Shown: in pieces, positions 25,060 through 32,534 of the stretch
Layout: the number at the start of each line of letters is the position of its first letter
How positions within the stretch are numbered: position 1 is the first letter of the stretch
From: an uncultured Spirochaetaceae bacterium
Lineage (GTDB): Bacteria; Spirochaetota; Spirochaetia; Treponematales; Treponemataceae
Assembly: GCA_902797055.1 (NCBI GenBank)
Contig: CADBRT010000066.1
Span: forward strand, 1-33,288
Direction of reading: 5' to 3'
DNA: 33,288 nucleotides
Notes under the pieces: generated by a model
The model's input: the letters and a program-made list of their open reading frames with translations, nothing else
What the model was told of the DNA's origin: nothing
Databases searched by the model: none
Translations under genes and position numbers: made by a program

Positions 25060-25782
25060 TTACTCTGCTGTTCCGGCACCCTTGTCACCGAAATCTGCTT
25101 CATTAAGATCATATCCATCGTAGATATTGGAAAGGGTGTTGGTTGTATACTTAAGCTGGTCAAAGTAAATTACAAAGTTATCAACAGCTTCATTTGCATT
25201 TGAGCGGACTCTGAAGCCAACAAATGTGAGCTGGTGACGACCATCACGAAGAGTTGAGTGCTGGCTAATCCAACCAGGAATATTGATGACGATGTTCTTC
25301 CATCCCTGGAACTTGAGGTTTCCAGCTGGCAAACTACGAACACAACCATAAGAATCGCGTACAAGGAATTCGAGGTTGTAATTATAGTTGGCTCCCCACA
25401 CCCAGAAGTCAGCCTGTGTTACAGTACCATAGAACGGAATTTCATAAGCGTTTCCATTTTTATCCTTTGGATAAACCTCAAACCAGTTGTCACCCTTGCG
25501 GTCATAAGCAACTTTTACGCCGAGAACCTGAGCTGCAGGATCGGTATCCTTGTGATATGGACGAAGGGAATTCGGAATTCCTTCAAAAGACTTTGCAATT
25601 GGATAGCCCTTTGTGATAAATCGGCTTGCCTGCACGTCCCAAGTCCAATCCATGTTATCCGGTGTATCGAAATTATCGATAACGAATGTCTCCACAGCCC
25701 TACTGCTTGGCTGAGCAACTGCTGGAACGCAGAATGCAAGCGCAAGAATGAGGCTTCCTAAAACGACTACGCCCTTTTTCAT
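25060..25782 (-). CDS. flaA: FlaA-type periplasmic flagellar filament outer-layer protein (first of pair)
   Basis: The 240-residue product has a Sec signal peptide (cleavage after AVA near residue 23) and a FlaA domain: FVIDNFDTPDNMDWTWDVQ, ADFWVWGANYNYNLEFLVRD, LKFQGWKNIVINIPGWI and NFVIYFDQLKYTTN. It is the promoter-proximal sheath gene of the operon. It shares architecture but only moderate sequence with the downstream copy, so the two are old paralogues, not a recent duplication. AAGGAG lies 6 nt before the ATG. Expression should be high, given its perfect promoter. Confidence 0.93.
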   Translation of the reverse strand: MKKGVVVLGSLILALAFCVPAVAQPSSRAVETFVIDNFDTPDNMDWTWDVQASRFITKGYPIAKSFEGIPNSLRPYHKDTDPAAQVLGVKVAYDRKGDNWFEVYPKDKNGNAYEIPFYGTVTQADFWVWGANYNYNLEFLVRDSYGCVRSLPAGNLKFQGWKNIVINIPGWISQHSTLRDGRHQLTFVGFRVRSNANEAVDNFVIYFDQLKYTTNTLSNIYDGYDLNEADFGDKGAGTAE

Positions 25783-25910
25783 TCAAATCTCCTTGAAATC
25801 ACTGTTCCCCCGTTTTTAACTGGAAAACACCTTTGTTTTACTATCGTCATGCAGCCCGTTTTTCAACACAATTGCCTTGTCCAAATGTATCTACTTAAAG
25901 GGTTACATTT
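25783..25910 (-). promoter_or_regulatory. Long flaA 5' leader with a terminal inverted repeat
   Basis: The transcript should begin near 25909, leaving about 126 nt before the first flaA ATG with no coding frame visible. Its first bases include an inverted repeat, AAATGTA (25910-25904 on the minus strand) and TACATTT (25889-25883), with a 14-nt loop. It could fold at the very 5' end of the mRNA or serve as an operator. The rest of the leader shows no riboswitch I recognise. Confidence 0.5.
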
Positions 25911-25915
25911 AGTTT

Positions 25916-25944
25916 ATTATATTTCCATATTCTTTCTTTGTCAA
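25916..25944 (-). promoter_or_regulatory. Consensus sigma70 promoter of the flaA operon
   Basis: On the minus strand TTGACA (25944-25939), a 17-bp spacer, and TATAAT (25921-25916) form a textbook consensus promoter. No sigma28 or sigma54 type site is seen, so these sheath genes look housekeeping-expressed. Confidence 0.88.
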
Positions 25945-25949
25945 ATGGT

Positions 25950-25995
25950 TTGCTACTTTTAACATCTTGAAATTTATACATAAAAGGAATAATCT
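25950..25995 (+). promoter_or_regulatory. fba: Candidate fba promoter region
   Basis: Two weak readings exist: TTGCTA at 25950 with TATACA at 25975 (19 bp), or TTGAAA at 25967 with TAATCT at 25990 (17 bp). Neither is close to consensus. The ribosome site GAGGAG is strong. The flaA and fba control regions share a 252-bp gap. Confidence 0.3.
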
Positions 25996-26034
25996 AAGAG
26001 TCGAAGAAAAAATCCTACATATAGAGGAGAAATT

Positions 26035-27036
26035 ATGTTCAGTTACAAAGAATTAGGTCTTGTCAACAGCAAGCACATGTTCGAAATGGCAATGAAAGGC
26101 CAGTATGCAATTCCTGCTTACAACTTCAATAACATGGAGCAGATGCAGGCAATCATCCAGGCTTGCGTTGAGACAGAATCCCCGGTTATCCTTCAGGTTT
26201 CAAAGGGTGCACGCAACTACGCAGATAAATTCATTTTGCGCAACATGGCACGCGGTGCTGTTGAATATGCCCATGAACTTGGCAAGGATATCCCTATTGT
26301 TCTGCACCTTGACCATGGTCCAAACTTTGAAGTAGCAAAAGACTGCATCGACAACGGATTCTCTTCTGTTATGATTGACGGTTCTGCACTTCCCTATGAT
26401 GAGAATGTAAAGCTCACAAAACAGGTCGTCGAATATGCACACCAGTTCGATGTCACCGTTGAAGCAGAACTCGGTGTTCTCGGCGGTGTTGAAGATGATG
26501 TTGCTGCAGAGGAAAGCAAGTATACAAAGCCAGAGGAAGTTATCGACTTCACAAGCAAGACAGGCTGTGACTCACTGGCAATCTCCATCGGAACAAGCCA
26601 CGGACGCTGTAAATTCACACCGGAGCAGTGCACACGCCGTGAAGACGGCACCCTCGTTCCTCCGCCACTTGCATTCGATGTTCTTGAAGCAATCGAAAAA
26701 CAGCTTCCTGGATTCCCAATCGTTTTGCACGGTTCATCATCTGTCCCTCAGCAGTATGTAAAGGAAATTGAAAAGTACGGTGGAAAGATTCCAAACTCTG
26801 TCGGTATTCCAGAAGAACAGCTCCGTAAGGCAGCAAAGAGCGCAGTCTGCAAGATCAACGTCGATTCTGACGGACGCCTTGCAATGACAGCAGCTATTCG
26901 CCGCATCTTCACAGAGCAGCCAGATGTATTTGACCCTCGTCTCTACCTCGGTCCAGCCCGTGAAGAACTCAAGAAGATGTATGCAGAAAAGAACAGAAAC
27001 GTATTCGGCTCTGCAGGACATGCTTTCGACAAATAA
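26035..27036 (+). CDS. fba: Class II fructose-bisphosphate aldolase
   Basis: The 333-residue zinc-dependent aldolase splits fructose 1,6-bisphosphate in glycolysis. YAIPAYNFNNMEQMQAI at the N-terminus, VLHLDHGPNFE (catalytic aspartate and zinc histidine, around residue 85), EAELGVLGGVEDDV, SIGTSHGR and VLHGSSSVP are characteristic of class II enzymes. The C-terminal region (DSDGRLAMTAAIRRIF) is typical of the subgroup found in spirochaetes and Firmicutes. GAGGAG precedes the ATG, and codon choice is strongly biased, as expected of a highly expressed glycolytic gene. A strong terminator follows. Confidence 0.97.
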   Translation: MFSYKELGLVNSKHMFEMAMKGQYAIPAYNFNNMEQMQAIIQACVETESPVILQVSKGARNYADKFILRNMARGAVEYAHELGKDIPIVLHLDHGPNFEVAKDCIDNGFSSVMIDGSALPYDENVKLTKQVVEYAHQFDVTVEAELGVLGGVEDDVAAEESKYTKPEEVIDFTSKTGCDSLAISIGTSHGRCKFTPEQCTRREDGTLVPPPLAFDVLEAIEKQLPGFPIVLHGSSSVPQQYVKEIEKYGGKIPNSVGIPEEQLRKAAKSAVCKINVDSDGRLAMTAAIRRIFTEQPDVFDPRLYLGPAREELKKMYAEKNRNVFGSAGHAFDK

Positions 27037-27056
27037 ACTGCTGTAAAGAACATGAG

Positions 27057-27082
27057 GGCTCCCCACGGGGAGCCTTTTTTTT
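27057..27082 (+). terminator. Rho-independent terminator of fba
   Basis: GGCTCCC pairs with GGGAGCC around a CACG loop, followed by eight consecutive T residues at 27075-27082. This is a classic intrinsic terminator 21 nt after the fba stop. Confidence 0.93.
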
Positions 27083-27096
27083 CTAGACCTTTTCCA

Positions 27097-27125
27097 TTGC
27101 ATATTTGACCCCGCCATGGTACACT
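27097..27125 (+). promoter_or_regulatory. Candidate leaderless promoter of the membrane protein gene
   Basis: TTGCAT at 27097-27102 and TACACT at 27120-27125 are separated by 17 bp. The ATG at 27133 starts 8 nt after the -10 element, where transcription should begin, and there is no ribosome site before it. A leaderless transcript is therefore likely if this promoter is used. Confidence 0.5.
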
Positions 27126-27132
27126 TTCCGCC

Positions 27133-27780
27133 ATGTACAGTTTTTTGCTCGTTGCAATTCCATCAACAACAGTTTTCTTCCTATTATATGAGAAGAGATA
27201 TCGACCCGTTGAGTTTACCTTACCTATAGGCTTAGGTGTATTAGTATCAGTATTAGTATGTACAATAACAGAGTTCTTCATATTTAATTCAGAAGCAATA
27301 ACGGATTCACCAAAACAACTTTTTGTTGACCTGCTTCTAAAACAAATCTGCATTCCATCACTGTTTTTATGCGGCTTCTTTTTCCTGATTTCACGACGGT
27401 GTTGGGATTATAAAACGACCGCTGTGTTCCCATTGCTATGCAGTTTTTATGCGGTGTTCCTTCCCTATTCTGTAATCACCGGTTCAGAACCGAAAGCAGG
27501 TTTTCTTCTTTTTATCAAACCAATCCTGCTGCTGTCGAACATAGCAATACTATACGCAATGTCCAGACTTGCAACAGCAAACAAGACATTCAGAATTCCG
27601 TTTATAATTCTCGCACTGCTGTCACTTACAGTGCTACCTTTTGCTCAAACCTGTTGGTATTTCAACATCATGACTGTACTTTGGGCGGTAACAACAGCAT
27701 TATATGCAATTGCAGCCGCAGGCTTGATTCTGTTTGCCCAGAATATGATAAAAAAAACAGAAGTTTCAGCAACCATTTAA
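27133..27780 (+). CDS. Small polytopic membrane protein, unknown function
   Basis: I do not recognise this family. The 215-residue protein has about six or seven hydrophobic helices: residues 2-18, 28-48, 70-88, 98-112, 124-143, 155-170 and 178-203. Short polar loops hold few conserved-looking residues. There is no signal peptide apart from the first helix. The sequence is AT-richer than the neighbouring fba gene, with less biased codon use. It stands alone between the fba terminator and the infC promoter, so its context gives no clue to its job. Confidence 0.6.
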   Translation: MYSFLLVAIPSTTVFFLLYEKRYRPVEFTLPIGLGVLVSVLVCTITEFFIFNSEAITDSPKQLFVDLLLKQICIPSLFLCGFFFLISRRCWDYKTTAVFPLLCSFYAVFLPYSVITGSEPKAGFLLFIKPILLLSNIAILYAMSRLATANKTFRIPFIILALLSLTVLPFAQTCWYFNIMTVLWAVTTALYAIAAAGLILFAQNMIKKTEVSATI

Positions 27781-27791
27781 CAGGTACATAC

Positions 27792-27819
27792 TAGACAAAT
27801 CTTTATAATTTCTGATAAT
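27792..27819 (+). promoter_or_regulatory. infC: Candidate promoter of the infC-rpmI-rplT operon
   Basis: TAGACA at 27792-27797, a 16-bp spacer and GATAAT at 27814-27819 fit a sigma70 promoter. The start would be near 27826, giving a leader of about 58 nt before the TTG of infC. Confidence 0.5.
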
Positions 27820-27829
27820 ATAGCAACCA

Positions 27830-27865
27830 TGCTTACACAAGTGCTTACACAGGCATGTGTTTTTT
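27830..27865 (+). promoter_or_regulatory. infC: infC leader: direct repeats and alternative hairpins
   Basis: TGCTTACACA occurs at 27830-27839 and again at 27842-27851. TGTGT at 27856-27860 can pair with ACACA of the second copy as a short hairpin followed by five T residues, or with the first copy in a longer stem (35-39 and 42-44 with 53-60, two-base bulge). The two folds exclude each other, which would suit an attenuator. This does not match any L20 leader I know. Confidence 0.35.
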
Positions 27866-27883
27866 ATAACACGAGGAGGATCG

Positions 27884-28408
27884 TTGGCAGACAATAAGGG
27901 AATGCGCATAAACGGAGGAATCCGTGTGCGCGAGGTCAGACTCATTGATAATGAAGGTAACCAGAAAGGGATTGTCCCGACGCTAGAAGCCCTCAGAATG
28001 GCAAAGGAGCAGGAGCTCGACCTTGTTGAAGTATCGCCTAATGCAAATCCGCCGGTTTGTAAGATACTGGATTTCGGTAAATACCGTTTTGAGCAGGAGA
28101 AGAAACTCCGTGACTCCAAGAAAAACCAAAAGGTATTGAAGCTTAAGGAAGTCCGCATGCAGCCGAAGATTGGCCCGGGCGACCTTGACACGAAAGCTAA
28201 GCATATACAGGAATTTCTTGACGAGGGAAACAAGGTAAAGGTAACGGTTCGTTTCCGTGGGCGTGAGCTTGCCCATACCGAACTCGGCTTTGATGTCCTG
28301 AAAGAGGTTGAAAAGAGGCTTACCGAAGGCTCGTATGTCGTTGAAAAAGAACCAAAAATGGATGGTCGGTTCATGTCAATGACAATCGGCTCAAAAGCCA
28401 AAAAGTAG
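27884..28408 (+). CDS. infC: Translation initiation factor IF-3
   Basis: The 174-residue factor prevents subunit joining and checks the start codon. [21 protein letters not shown] is the N-terminal domain, [24 protein letters not shown] the linker-proximal motif, and the C-terminal domain has [18 protein letters not shown] and [13 protein letters not shown] chose TTG at 27884 as start because GAGGAGG lies 4 nt upstream and homologues begin here; an upstream in-frame GTG at 27857 has no ribosome site. Rare starts in infC allow IF-3 to repress its own translation in E. coli, and the same may hold here. rpmI follows after 10 nt. Confidence 0.96.
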   Translation: MADNKGMRINGGIRVREVRLIDNEGNQKGIVPTLEALRMAKEQELDLVEVSPNANPPVCKILDFGKYRFEQEKKLRDSKKNQKVLKLKEVRMQPKIGPGDLDTKAKHIQEFLDEGNKVKVTVRFRGRELAHTELGFDVLKEVEKRLTEGSYVVEKEPKMDGRFMSMTIGSKAKK

Positions 28409-28418
28409 AGGTTCAATT

Positions 28419-28625
28419 ATGGCAAAGAACAAGATGAAAACAAAGAAAAGCTCAGCAAAACGCTTTTCACTTACCGGAACTGGTAAAGTCAAGTACAAGA
28501 AGATGAATCTTCGTCATATCTTGACAAAGAGATCTCCAAAGCGCAAGAGAAATCTTCGCCACGCAGGCATTCTTTCTGAGGATTCTGCACCAAGAATCCG
28601 CAAGCAGCAGCTTCCTTACGGCTGA
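28419..28625 (+). CDS. rpmI: 50S ribosomal protein L35
   Basis: A 68-residue, highly basic protein. KMKTKKSSAKRFSLTGTGKVK and the NLRHILTKRSPKRKRNLR segment are standard for L35, which binds 23S rRNA in the large subunit. AGAGG precedes the ATG. It lies in the conserved infC-rpmI-rplT order, 10 nt after infC and 44 nt before rplT. Confidence 0.97.
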   Translation: MAKNKMKTKKSSAKRFSLTGTGKVKYKKMNLRHILTKRSPKRKRNLRHAGILSEDSAPRIRKQQLPYG

Positions 28626-28669
28626 TTGCAAAGTAACTGCACATTACATTTCTTTAGGAGTTACAGAAT

Positions 28670-29029
28670 ATGTCTAGAGCGATAGATGGATCAAAGAGAA
28701 AGAACCGCCGTGCAAAAATCCTCAAGCTTGCTAAGGGATTCTACGGTGACAGAAAGTCAAATTACAAGGCAGCAAAAGATGCCGTAGTCAAAGCACTTGA
28801 CCACGCATACTCAGGTCGCAAACTGAAAAAGAGAGAGTACCGCGCATTGTGGATTGCTCGTATCAACGCAGCAGTCAGAGCAGAAGGTCTCTCATACAGC
28901 CGCTTTATCAACGGGCTTACAAAGGCAAATGTTGCAATCAACCGCAAGGCCTTGAGCAACATGGCAATTGAAGATCCAGCAGCATTCAAGGCTGTTATCG
29001 AAGTCGCAAAAAAAGCAATTGGGGCGTAA
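28670..29029 (+). CDS. rplT: 50S ribosomal protein L20
   Basis: A 119-residue basic helical protein, needed early in 50S assembly. RAKILKLAKGFYGDRKSNYK, YRALWIARINAAVR, YSRFINGLTKANVAINRK and LSNMAIEDPAAF are family signatures. AGGAG lies 8 nt before the ATG. L20 often represses the operon by binding an mRNA structure; any such site would lie between 28626 and 28669 or in the infC leader, and I cannot identify it. Confidence 0.97.
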   Translation: MSRAIDGSKRKNRRAKILKLAKGFYGDRKSNYKAAKDAVVKALDHAYSGRKLKKREYRALWIARINAAVRAEGLSYSRFINGLTKANVAINRKALSNMAIEDPAAFKAVIEVAKKAIGA

Positions 29030-29033
29030 ATAA

Positions 29034-29534
29034 ATGATTTCTCTCGATCAAGTTTTGTTATTGCAGAATAAGGTAGAAACAGCTGTAGCTAAAATCACTT
29101 CCCTTCAGGAACAGATTGCTCGGCTTAATTCTGATAACGATGCTTTACGTGCACAGTGCGCAGAGCTCACAAAATCGTTGGAAGAAAAAACGGAGTTGGT
29201 TTCTTCCCTTGAAGCACACCAAGGCAAGATCGAGGAAGGCATTCTCAATGCTTTGAACCGTTTGGACACTGTTGAAAACACCATCCTCAACAATGGAGAA
29301 GACGGTGCACAAGGCGAGACAGACTCATCATCAGATGAGCCTGTCACAGAAGAGACCCCTCATGAAGAGGGAGACAATTCTGGAAACGAGGATTCAAATC
29401 AGGCACAGGAATCTTCTGAACTTCGTGAGGTTGCAGAAGAGATAGAGAATGTAACAGAAACTTCTCAGGATGTCCAGATGGCAGAAGGTGAAACACCTCA
29501 GAATTCCGATAATGGAGAAGTTGAGATTTTCTAA
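29034..29534 (+). CDS. Coiled-coil acidic protein, ZapB-like in layout, unknown function
   Basis: The 166-residue product has an N-terminal coiled coil (about 5-80, with heptad-like LQNKVETAVAKITSLQEQIARLNSDNDALRA divided over two stretches) and a C-terminal half that is almost all Glu, Asp, Ser, Thr and Asn, probably disordered. It ends in EVEIF. No catalytic motif. It starts 4 nt after the rplT stop and 14 nt before a ZapA-like gene, so a role with ZapA at the Z ring is a fair guess from context, not sequence similarity to ZapB itself. Confidence 0.7.
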   Translation: MISLDQVLLLQNKVETAVAKITSLQEQIARLNSDNDALRAQCAELTKSLEEKTELVSSLEAHQGKIEEGILNALNRLDTVENTILNNGEDGAQGETDSSSDEPVTEETPHEEGDNSGNEDSNQAQESSELREVAEEIENVTETSQDVQMAEGETPQNSDNGEVEIF

Positions 29535-29548
29535 CCAATAAACTATCA

Positions 29549-29851
29549 ATGGGAAGACTCCAGATTGACATATTAGGCGCTTCGTTTGCCGTTCAGGCAA
29601 GCGAAGATGATATTTATCTAAAAAAATTACTGTCATATTATACTGACATCATTGATACCATAAAAAATTCCAGTCATTTAAAAGACCCCGTTCAAATAAG
29701 CATTATGGCGGGAATTTCTTTGGTAGATGAATTATACAAAGAAAAGCAGCGGAATATCTCTTATTCAAACGCTTTAAGCAACCCTGCTGATGAAGAGGCA
29801 AACAAGCTTACTTCTGAGATGATTTCAAAGCTGAACAAGGTTTTGGCTTGA
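29549..29851 (+). CDS. zapA: ZapA-like cell division protein
   Basis: A 100-residue protein of the ZapA family, which bundles FtsZ filaments. The N-terminal LQIDILGASFAVQASEDDIYLKKL is the strand-turn-helix dimerisation head, followed by VQISIMAGISLVDELYKEK, the start of the helical stalk. The stalk is short compared with E. coli ZapA (109 residues), and no strong coiled coil follows. The gene is co-oriented with the coiled-coil gene upstream, inside the ribosomal-protein operon, far from ftsZ in this window. Confidence 0.8.
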   Translation: MGRLQIDILGASFAVQASEDDIYLKKLLSYYTDIIDTIKNSSHLKDPVQISIMAGISLVDELYKEKQRNISYSNALSNPADEEANKLTSEMISKLNKVLA

Positions 29852-29872
29852 AATATGGAGCAAGGCAGTCAG

Positions 29873-30355
29873 ATGTGCCTTTGGGTTGATGCAGATTCTT
29901 TTCCCCGTCAGGCACGGCATTACATACAGCAAACTGCAATCCAGCACAAAATTAAACTCGTTTATGTTGCAAATAAACGAATTCCATTTGATTTTGACTC
30001 CCCTCTTTTTTCTGCCGTAATTCAACCGTCTGAGAAAAATGCTGCGGATAATTATATCTTTGATAACTGCAACGAAAATGATATAGTCTTCACAAGGGAC
30101 ATTGAATTCGCGAAACGGCTTTCCGACAAAAAAATAACAGCATTAAACGACAGAGGGGCAATCTTTGATACAAAAACGCTGGCAAAGATGCTCAAAGAAA
30201 AAGCGCTGTCAGAGCAGATGGAACTACTGGGGCTACACACTGGCAAAAGCCGGCACCACTATGGAAGACAAGAATTGGAAGCTTTTATAAAAACATTCAA
30301 CACCGTTTTGGAACAGACTCCTATAAACGGATTTCCTAGCTCATATCCCTGTTGA
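29873..30355 (+). CDS. YaiI/YqxD-family protein (DUF188, PIN-like fold), unknown function
   Basis: A 160-residue protein. LWVDADSFPRQARHYI at the N-terminus, NAADNYIFDNC, NDIVFTRDIEFAKRL and ALNDRGAIFD are the conserved blocks of this family, with aspartates (D5, D7 and the DNY/TRD group) placed like a PIN-type metal site. Function is unproven in any organism I know. I chose ATG at 29873 because AAGG lies 7 nt upstream and the family begins directly with the VDAD strand; ATG at 29855 would add six residues. Its last 20 bases overlap the convergent HD-GYP gene. Confidence 0.85.
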   Translation: MCLWVDADSFPRQARHYIQQTAIQHKIKLVYVANKRIPFDFDSPLFSAVIQPSEKNAADNYIFDNCNENDIVFTRDIEFAKRLSDKKITALNDRGAIFDTKTLAKMLKEKALSEQMELLGLHTGKSRHHYGRQELEAFIKTFNTVLEQTPINGFPSSYPC

Positions 30356-31613
30356 TTGCCTCTATACGGTCAATCACCTGCAGAAAAGCTTCCACGATAT
30401 CCGGGTCAAACTGACGCCCCGCCTCGTTTCGGATTTCTTCAATTGTATCACCGAGTTCCCAAGAATCCTTGTAGTACCGTTTATGGCGCAGTGCATCATA
30501 GACATCAGCCAGGGCTACAATACGGGCTGAGAGAGGAATATCGAAACCTTTTAGCTTTTGCTCGTTTTCAACAGGCATCATCGTTTCCGGAACGTATTCC
30601 ATGTAGTTGTAGTTTCCCGGATAGCCACGATTTCCCCCATCCCATCTGTCATGATGGTGAAGGCAGACATCCCTTGCCATCGTATCAAGAGCGGTTGACG
30701 CAGGAGTAAAAATTTGCGCACCTACACACGTATGACCTTTCATTACAGCCCGCTCATCATCGGTAAGAATGCCGTTTTTCTTCAATATTGTATCAGGGAC
30801 AGCAACCTTGCCTATGTCGTGACATTTTGCAGCGAGTTTGAGATTATCTCTGAATTTATCGCGCACCTCTGAAGGAATATTTTTATTTACAGCATATCTA
30901 TCGTAAATCTCAAGCGAAAAGCTTGAAACACGCTCTACATGGGCACCGGTTTCCCTCGGATCACGATAGTTCGCCATCTTTACAAGGCGCTCAATAAGCA
31001 GTTTAGTGAGATATGCGTATTCATACACCTGGCTGACGTTTGATGCAAGATAGGTGATGTAAAATTCAGCTTCTTCAGAAAACGGTATTACGGTACCGTC
31101 TTCTGACATTGCATTGATTATCTGAAGTATGCCAAGCACAGCCCCGTTTGTCATCAGCAGAGGAACGGTAAGCATGGATGTGGTATGATAACCGGTTCGC
31201 ATATCATTTGTTTCATCAAAACTGTACGGACGCCGTACAGAACAGGCTTCATCGAGAAATTCGTCCATGTTGTAGACATCAGGAATATTTACTGTTTTTT
31301 TACACAGCGTACTGTAGCCGCAAATGGATTGAGCAGTCGCCTCAACGGAAAAGGAAACATACGGGAGTTTTTCACCGGGATTCAGCTTTTTCTGCTGTGT
31401 ATCATTCTGACTGTACCGGATTTTCAGAAGATTCTTTGATTCGTTGTATTCATATATGGAGCCAGCATCGGCATTGACTATCTTCCTTGCAGCAACGAGG
31501 ATATTTTCAAGCAAAATATCGACGTCCTTTATCTGAGACAGCTGTTCCCGAATCTGAGAAATCTGTTTAAGCTTCTCACTGTTTTCTGAAGCTTCCATAC
31601 CGTTTTTTACCAT
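30336..31613 (-). CDS. GAF domain / HD-GYP cyclic-di-GMP phosphodiesterase
   Basis: The 425-residue protein has a GAF sensor domain (about 30-200, with DAGSIYEY and TVPLLMTNGAVLGILQIIN) and an HD-GYP domain (about 210-420). Metal ligands are visible: H225 in GAHVERV, H265-D266 in CHDIGK, H294, H320-H321 and D370. The GYP motif is present as GGNRGYP at 327-332, two residues longer than usual, and HHD replaces the normal HHE. An insert of about 20 residues follows before IPLSARI. It should hydrolyse c-di-GMP to GMP. It may oppose the PilZ receptor at 3739-4857. Start is ATG at 31613 or 31598; neither has a good ribosome site. Confidence 0.9.
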   Translation of the reverse strand: MVKNGMEASENSEKLKQISQIREQLSQIKDVDILLENILVAARKIVNADAGSIYEYNESKNLLKIRYSQNDTQQKKLNPGEKLPYVSFSVEATAQSICGYSTLCKKTVNIPDVYNMDEFLDEACSVRRPYSFDETNDMRTGYHTTSMLTVPLLMTNGAVLGILQIINAMSEDGTVIPFSEEAEFYITYLASNVSQVYEYAYLTKLLIERLVKMANYRDPRETGAHVERVSSFSLEIYDRYAVNKNIPSEVRDKFRDNLKLAAKCHDIGKVAVPDTILKKNGILTDDERAVMKGHTCVGAQIFTPASTALDTMARDVCLHHHDRWDGGNRGYPGNYNYMEYVPETMMPVENEQKLKGFDIPLSARIVALADVYDALRHKRYYKDSWELGDTIEEIRNEAGRQFDPDIVEAFLQVIDRIEAINRDMS

Positions 31614-31646
31614 TTTATTGAATATTTTAGTAAAAAAAAGTAATTA

Positions 31647-32528
31647 TTACAAGACTTTCGTGATACGGGAAAAAAACAGAGGCCCGGCACCATCGGCAGT
31701 ATCCGGTAAAATTCTGAGTCCATATTCAGTTTCTTCAGCCTTGTCAAACAAGGCACCGATATGCTTGTGAGCATTCTCATCTGAACCGGAAATCTTCAAG
31801 ATTCCAGAGAAGTGGTCGAGGTTTGCAAGGAATGTATCCCTCAACTCCTCCTTGTGCAACAAAGAAGCATCCTTAAACTTGCTCAGAAGACGGGATACAA
31901 TGCCATCATTTTCAACAGGGGAAAGCGCACAGGTTGCATACAAAAGGCTTCCTTTGTCTTCCAACATGCGCCATGCAGACGAAAGCAAAGCCCACTGCCC
32001 TACAGCCATTGTCTTGGTACGGGACTGGCTCCACTGCGAAAGATAGTTTGGATCCGCGCGTACGTGGCGTTCGCTGGAACACGGAGCATCGAGAAGGATT
32101 GAATCGAAAGAAAGCCCTTCCCTTCTGCACCAAAGCGCCCCGTCACTGCATGAGGTCATAATATTTTTAGAAATGGATTCAGGAAGAACAGTCTGTACAA
32201 CTTTGACAAGCCTTGCCGCCCTATCGCGGGAACGTTCATTACTGCGGAGAACAGCACCGTCCTCCAGATTTCCCGCAACAACAAGCGTCTTTCCTCCTGG
32301 AGCGGCGCATAAATCCGCCAACCGCTTTTTTCCATGCACGGGCACGCACAGAGCGGCACAGACACTGGCGGCATCGAGGAAATACGGTTCCTCACCAAAA
32401 GAAAGCTGGATATAATCACTTTCTTTCCCGAACGCGCTTGAAATCGCATTCCAGCGTTCTCCGAAGACAGAACGATAATATGTTTCAAACCCCTCGGGAC
32501 CAGACAGTTTCTGTTGCTTTTGCTTCAT
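31647..32528 (-). CDS. NOP2/RsmB-family RNA cytosine-C5 methyltransferase
   Basis: The 293-residue SAM-dependent enzyme shows DLCAAPGGKT (SAM loop), DAPCSSERHV (motif IV, with the releasing cysteine) and YATCALSPVENDGIV (motif VI, with the nucleophilic cysteine). These are the marks of RNA m5C methylases such as RsmB, RsmF and eukaryotic NSUN proteins. PCSSERH, with ERH in place of the common GxG, is nearer the NSUN4 type. It lacks an NusB-like N-terminal or PUA C-terminal domain. The target, rRNA or tRNA, cannot be read from the sequence. I start at ATG 32528; a TTG at 32534 is possible. It follows the SPOR gene directly. Confidence 0.88.
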   Translation of the reverse strand: MKQKQQKLSGPEGFETYYRSVFGERWNAISSAFGKESDYIQLSFGEEPYFLDAASVCAALCVPVHGKKRLADLCAAPGGKTLVVAGNLEDGAVLRSNERSRDRAARLVKVVQTVLPESISKNIMTSCSDGALWCRREGLSFDSILLDAPCSSERHVRADPNYLSQWSQSRTKTMAVGQWALLSSAWRMLEDKGSLLYATCALSPVENDGIVSRLLSKFKDASLLHKEELRDTFLANLDHFSGILKISGSDENAHKHIGALFDKAEETEYGLRILPDTADGAGPLFFSRITKVL

Positions 32529-32534
32529 ATACAA

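Noticed and set aside
25783-26034. A riboswitch or small gene in the 252-bp flaA-fba gap
   Set aside because: No frame with a ribosome site and no conserved riboswitch core that I recognise; only promoters and the inverted repeat are supported.
27781-28416. A 216-residue minus-strand frame opposite infC
   Set aside because: infC is unmistakable on the other strand; the antisense frame is Ser/Arg/Phe-rich shadow sequence.
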